Source of the DNA: Bacillota bacterium
GTDB taxonomy: Bacteria; Bacillota; Clostridia; Lachnospirales; Lachnospiraceae
Reading direction: 5' to 3'
Assembly: GCA_023411555.1 (NCBI GenBank)
Contig: JAEYOQ010000008.1
Coordinates: 1-64,000 of the forward strand
DNA: 64,000 nt
Part shown: positions 61,280 to 64,000 of the stretch, one piece after another
Position numbering within the stretch: position 1 is the first letter of the stretch
Layout: each line of letters starts with the position of its first letter
Notes under the pieces: generated by a model
Databases searched by the model: none
The model's input: only the letters and a program-made list of their open reading frames with translations
What the model was told of the DNA's origin: nothing
Program-made: the position numbers and the translations under genes

Positions 61280-62104
61280 CTATACCTCTATTACCATACC
61301 ATCATAGGATACCAAAAAATCTACCTTGTCAGCCTCTTCAACCATCTGTTCGTGCAACCATCCTCCATTATGGGAGAAATGATTTACAATCCATTTTGTA
61401 TTATCATCAGCTAGACCAAGATCAATTAAGCGTTTTCGTTCCTTCACCGCATCGACAAGCCCCATATGATTGTTCCCATCTGCTTCACTCTGGGTAGTGC
61501 AATCCAGACTCACAAGATCCAGATATACCTTGTTATTCTTAAGATATTCTATTGTCTCATCGGGGAGAGCACCGGTATCATGTGCGTACAGCATCGCCTT
61601 ATTTCCTTGAATAATCTCATAAATAAGACATTCTTCCCGCCTGTCATGGAGGGCTAACAGCGGAATCACGGTATAGTCCTTGATTGATATCTTTTCAAAT
61701 GGTTCCGCTTTATGAAAAACGAAGCGGTCCTCCACCTTATCTACATCCGGAACCTCGGACCATATTCTGTTTTTTACACTATCATTACCATAGACATGAA
61801 GCAAATCACGCTGATGGGCAAAGGGTTCTCTTAGCATCTCCAGATCCGCCGGATGAAAGTGATCCGTGTGGCTATGGGTTACCAACAAATGCTGCACCTT
61901 TTCCAAATCCAGACCATATACGAGACTATGCATATTCGTATCCGGTGTTAAATCAATCAGTAAATCATCATTAATCAATGCCTGTGATCTAGTTCGTATA
62001 TTCTTCCCTTTCAGGCGCTTTGCCTCCTTGCATAACTCACAATTGCAAAATATTCCAGGCCAGCCTTCACCGGCTGCCGTTCCGTAATAAGTTAATTTCA
62101 TCAT
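61280..62104 (-). CDS. Metallo-beta-lactamase-fold hydrolase (PhnP-like)
   Basis: A 274-residue hydrolase. The metal-binding block is VTHSHTDHFHPADLEML (HxHxDH). An N-terminal CNCELCKEAKRLKGKN motif provides additional Cys ligands as in PhnP/RNase Z-like proteins. Later ligands appear in YAHDTGALP and VNHFSHNGG. It may hydrolyse a cyclic phosphodiester or similar compound. The position between GH38 and GH36 genes suggests a role in oligosaccharide metabolism, but that is only context. The start ATGs follow AGAAGGGCAGGGCTTA. Confidence 0.82.
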   Translation of the reverse strand: MMKLTYYGTAAGEGWPGIFCNCELCKEAKRLKGKNIRTRSQALINDDLLIDLTPDTNMHSLVYGLDLEKVQHLLVTHSHTDHFHPADLEMLREPFAHQRDLLHVYGNDSVKNRIWSEVPDVDKVEDRFVFHKAEPFEKISIKDYTVIPLLALHDRREECLIYEIIQGNKAMLYAHDTGALPDETIEYLKNNKVYLDLVSLDCTTQSEADGNNHMGLVDAVKERKRLIDLGLADDNTKWIVNHFSHNGGWLHEQMVEEADKVDFLVSYDGMVIEV

Positions 62105-62388
62105 TAAGCCCTGCCCTTCTTATATAAATGCTAAGTTTATTAACCTTTTTTATCATATATCTAAAAATTAGCTACTACTCCGATTTATTATGCATATAAA
62201 AGAGCGACTATAAAATATCTATATATCCCTCTAATGTCCTTTTATAAACATTCGAAATCATAAGATTATATTTTACAGCCGCTCCTTATCGTATCCTTAA
62301 GCTTTTACTACCTTTTATTATATATTATATTGAAGTATCAAAAGTCATACAATTACTTCGTATCGTCCATTTGCACAACAAATAATTG

Positions 62389-64000
62389 TTATCTTTTTTT
62401 CAACAGGAAGGAATATATGCCATAGGGCTTAACTTCAAATTCCAGTAATTCCGGCACTTGACTTCCACACACATTGTTATTTAAGTCAGCCGGTACGATA
62501 TCATAGCCATCTATTCGCAGTTTTCTGGTTGCTGACCTTCCCGATAATTCTCTGAGTCGTATCACTAATCCATCCATTACTTCTCTTACGCTAATGACCT
62601 GCATATGCTCCGGGAGTGTGAGACAGTCCATAACCAAACTATGACTAGTCACTTCGATCCCTTCCTGCAGCATCGAGGCTCTCTCTAAATTATCCGCCTC
62701 CTGATCCTTTTTGAACCCATATAATACGTAACGGTAGCTTAAATCTCCACCAAACCACTGAGGAAAATTAGTTCCCCACATATTATTAAAGAGATTAAAG
62801 TACATAACCGGCTCTTCCGGTGAGTGATAGGTTGGTCTATACTGATATACTCCCGTCTCACCCAAGGCTACCAGAGGAGTATCCTTTGTTACAATACATA
62901 CTCCGCACTCTTCGTCCCTTGCTGATATATAATTCTCAAGACAATAAAATACATGATTTGCATGATCTTCAATATCTGTAGCAGGATCCAGTACTGTATT
63001 AGATTTATTGATGCGATATATCTGCTTCTTATGATCGGTGGGAAACAGAATGGAACCCGATTCAATATAAGGAGTCTCACTCTTATTTTGTAAACTCACA
63101 TTGAGGTAGATCTCATCACCGGCCGGCGGTAAAGTTATCTCAAGCATCACCTTCTCGGCATCCCCATACTTCTTAGAGCTCTCTCTGGTGACGAAATTCA
63201 ATGTCAGGGTGTCAAGATCGATGGAATAATTCTCAAATCTCGGACGATAGGTTTTATGCTCACAATCCGGATATGCCTCCCTGCCATAATCCTGAATCCC
63301 CCAAGTGGAGAAGCGATATGCGAAGTCTCTAAGATAACTTGTAACATCTTGAATGCCATAACGATCATATTGATAAGAAAATACGGATTGATTCTCATTC
63401 TTTTGTAATAGAACCGATGCCAAATCCTTATCATATAGTTCGAAGATATCTCCCGTCTTCTCTGAAAATGTCAGGCGGTAACGATGATTCTCAATCACAC
63501 CCCTCTGATCCTGCTTACTTATCGACAATGCTCCACTATATTGGGTTCCTTCCGTTATATGAATTGGTACTGTCTTAAAAGGTGGCAGCTCAGATACAAA
63601 GCAGGACCACTCCCCATTAATTTTTGTTAACGGAAGCGATACATCTCCGTATTTTACACTACAGCCTGAAAGCTCTTTCTCCAAGTTCTTCAAGGATACC
63701 CAACCGGTATAGGAACGGCTGCCCGGATTAAATAAATTAAGAGATACATCACTCTTAGCATTAACAAGCTGTCTTATCTTTCCTAAAGTCTGTACACTAT
63801 TGTCCGCTCTGTCCCGTTGTTCTTGCCATGACCGCTCCATATATGTATAATTGTCTTTTTGCTTTTCCTTTAGGAATTCCTTCTTTCGATAGACACGCTT
63901 CGGACCAAGCCAGGTCTTAACATCGGCTCCCCAAGTATGTTCTTCAAAGAGGTCGATATCATCATAATATTGATCCAGTAAGTTAGAGTAGTCATCCTTC
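62389..64000 (-). CDS. GH38-type alpha-mannosidase, C-terminal part (cut by window edge)
   Basis: The reading frame runs open on the minus strand to the window end, so the 5' part of the gene lies beyond 64000. Residues encoded at about 63905-63960 include DLFEEHTWGADVKTWLGP, the GH38 'EHTWGA' motif. Further down, the long C-terminal beta-sandwich domain (ENHRYRLTFSEKTGDIFELYDKDL; YVLYGFKKDQEADN) matches GH38 enzymes. An ATG at 63840 is internal, not the start. It acts probably on mannose-containing glycans in the cytoplasm. It sits 284 bp upstream of the MBL gene. Confidence 0.82.
   Translation of the reverse strand, partial: KDDYSNLLDQYYDDIDLFEEHTWGADVKTWLGPKRVYRKKEFLKEKQKDNYTYMERSWQEQRDRADNSVQTLGKIRQLVNAKSDVSLNLFNPGSRSYTGWVSLKNLEKELSGCSVKYGDVSLPLTKINGEWSCFVSELPPFKTVPIHITEGTQYSGALSISKQDQRGVIENHRYRLTFSEKTGDIFELYDKDLASVLLQKNENQSVFSYQYDRYGIQDVTSYLRDFAYRFSTWGIQDYGREAYPDCEHKTYRPRFENYSIDLDTLTLNFVTRESSKKYGDAEKVMLEITLPPAGDEIYLNVSLQNKSETPYIESGSILFPTDHKKQIYRINKSNTVLDPATDIEDHANHVFYCLENYISARDEECGVCIVTKDTPLVALGETGVYQYRPTYHSPEEPVMYFNLFNNMWGTNFPQWFGGDLSYRYVLYGFKKDQEADNLERASMLQEGIEVTSHSLVMDCLTLPEHMQVISVREVMDGLVIRLRELSGRSATRKLRIDGYDIVPADLNNNVCGSQVPELLEFEVKPYGIYSFLLKKR

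Overview
The window is a low-GC Firmicutes chromosome segment. Gene content points to the Lachnospiraceae (Lachnoclostridium/Anaerocolumna-like plant-polysaccharide degraders): alpha2-type glycyl-tRNA synthetase behind a T-box, AGGAGG ribosome binding sites with TTG/GTG starts, sigma-A promoters, many stand-alone glycoside hydrolases, and ABC sugar importers without a PTS. The genus is inference. I found no rRNA, tRNA or CRISPR array, and no complete insertion sequence.

Layout. 0.4-12.7 kb: small accessory genes (metallophosphatase, GNATs, flavoprotein, nitroreductase, AAA ATPase, DJ-1/PfpI, pyridoxamine-oxidase-like, CPBP protease), two of them frameshifted, plus a two-component system divergent from an unusual propeller/solute-binding lipoprotein. 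12.7-20.7 kb: T-box and glyS, a LysR remnant beside a YeiH-type transporter, an ABC-2 exporter, cspA with a terminator-like leader, and hisS behind a candidate histidine leader-peptide attenuator whose leader has been invaded by two repeat elements. 20.8-25.2 kb: GNAT/UDP-sugar pyrophosphorylase pair, a P-loop kinase, a methyltransferase, an HD hydrolase and a DMT protein.

25.5-34.8 kb is an arabinan/arabinoside locus: ABC importer, an ArsR-type one-component regulator, and a GH43-GH43-GH51 operon. Extracellular lipoprotein arabinanase would cut arabinan, the importer bring oligosaccharides in, and the cytoplasmic GH43 and GH51 release arabinose. 35-43.9 kb: aroC, lipoprotein, EAL protein, then a repeat-peptide precursor convergent with two XRE-TPR (RRNPP-like) regulators, an orphan VirB4-like ATPase and lgt. 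44-49.4 kb: GH95, PHP phosphoesterase, chemoreceptor. 49.4-58.9 kb: myo-inositol catabolism (iolJCBDE, iolA, iolR and divergent iolG). 59-64 kb: GH36 alpha-galactosidase, metallo-beta-lactamase-fold protein, and a GH38-type alpha-mannosidase cut by the window edge.

Most notable: (1) a secreted precursor carrying seven copies of SDMPHIVTA abutting two tandem RRNPP-like regulators, a candidate multi-copy peptide-signalling system; (2) an 11-residue leader peptide with four consecutive His codons and mutually exclusive hairpins upstream of hisS; (3) a short palindromic element in that leader with a 6-bp target duplication, for which a second repeat copy in the window shows the empty site; (4) a LysR gene collapsed by internal deletion next to its probable target.
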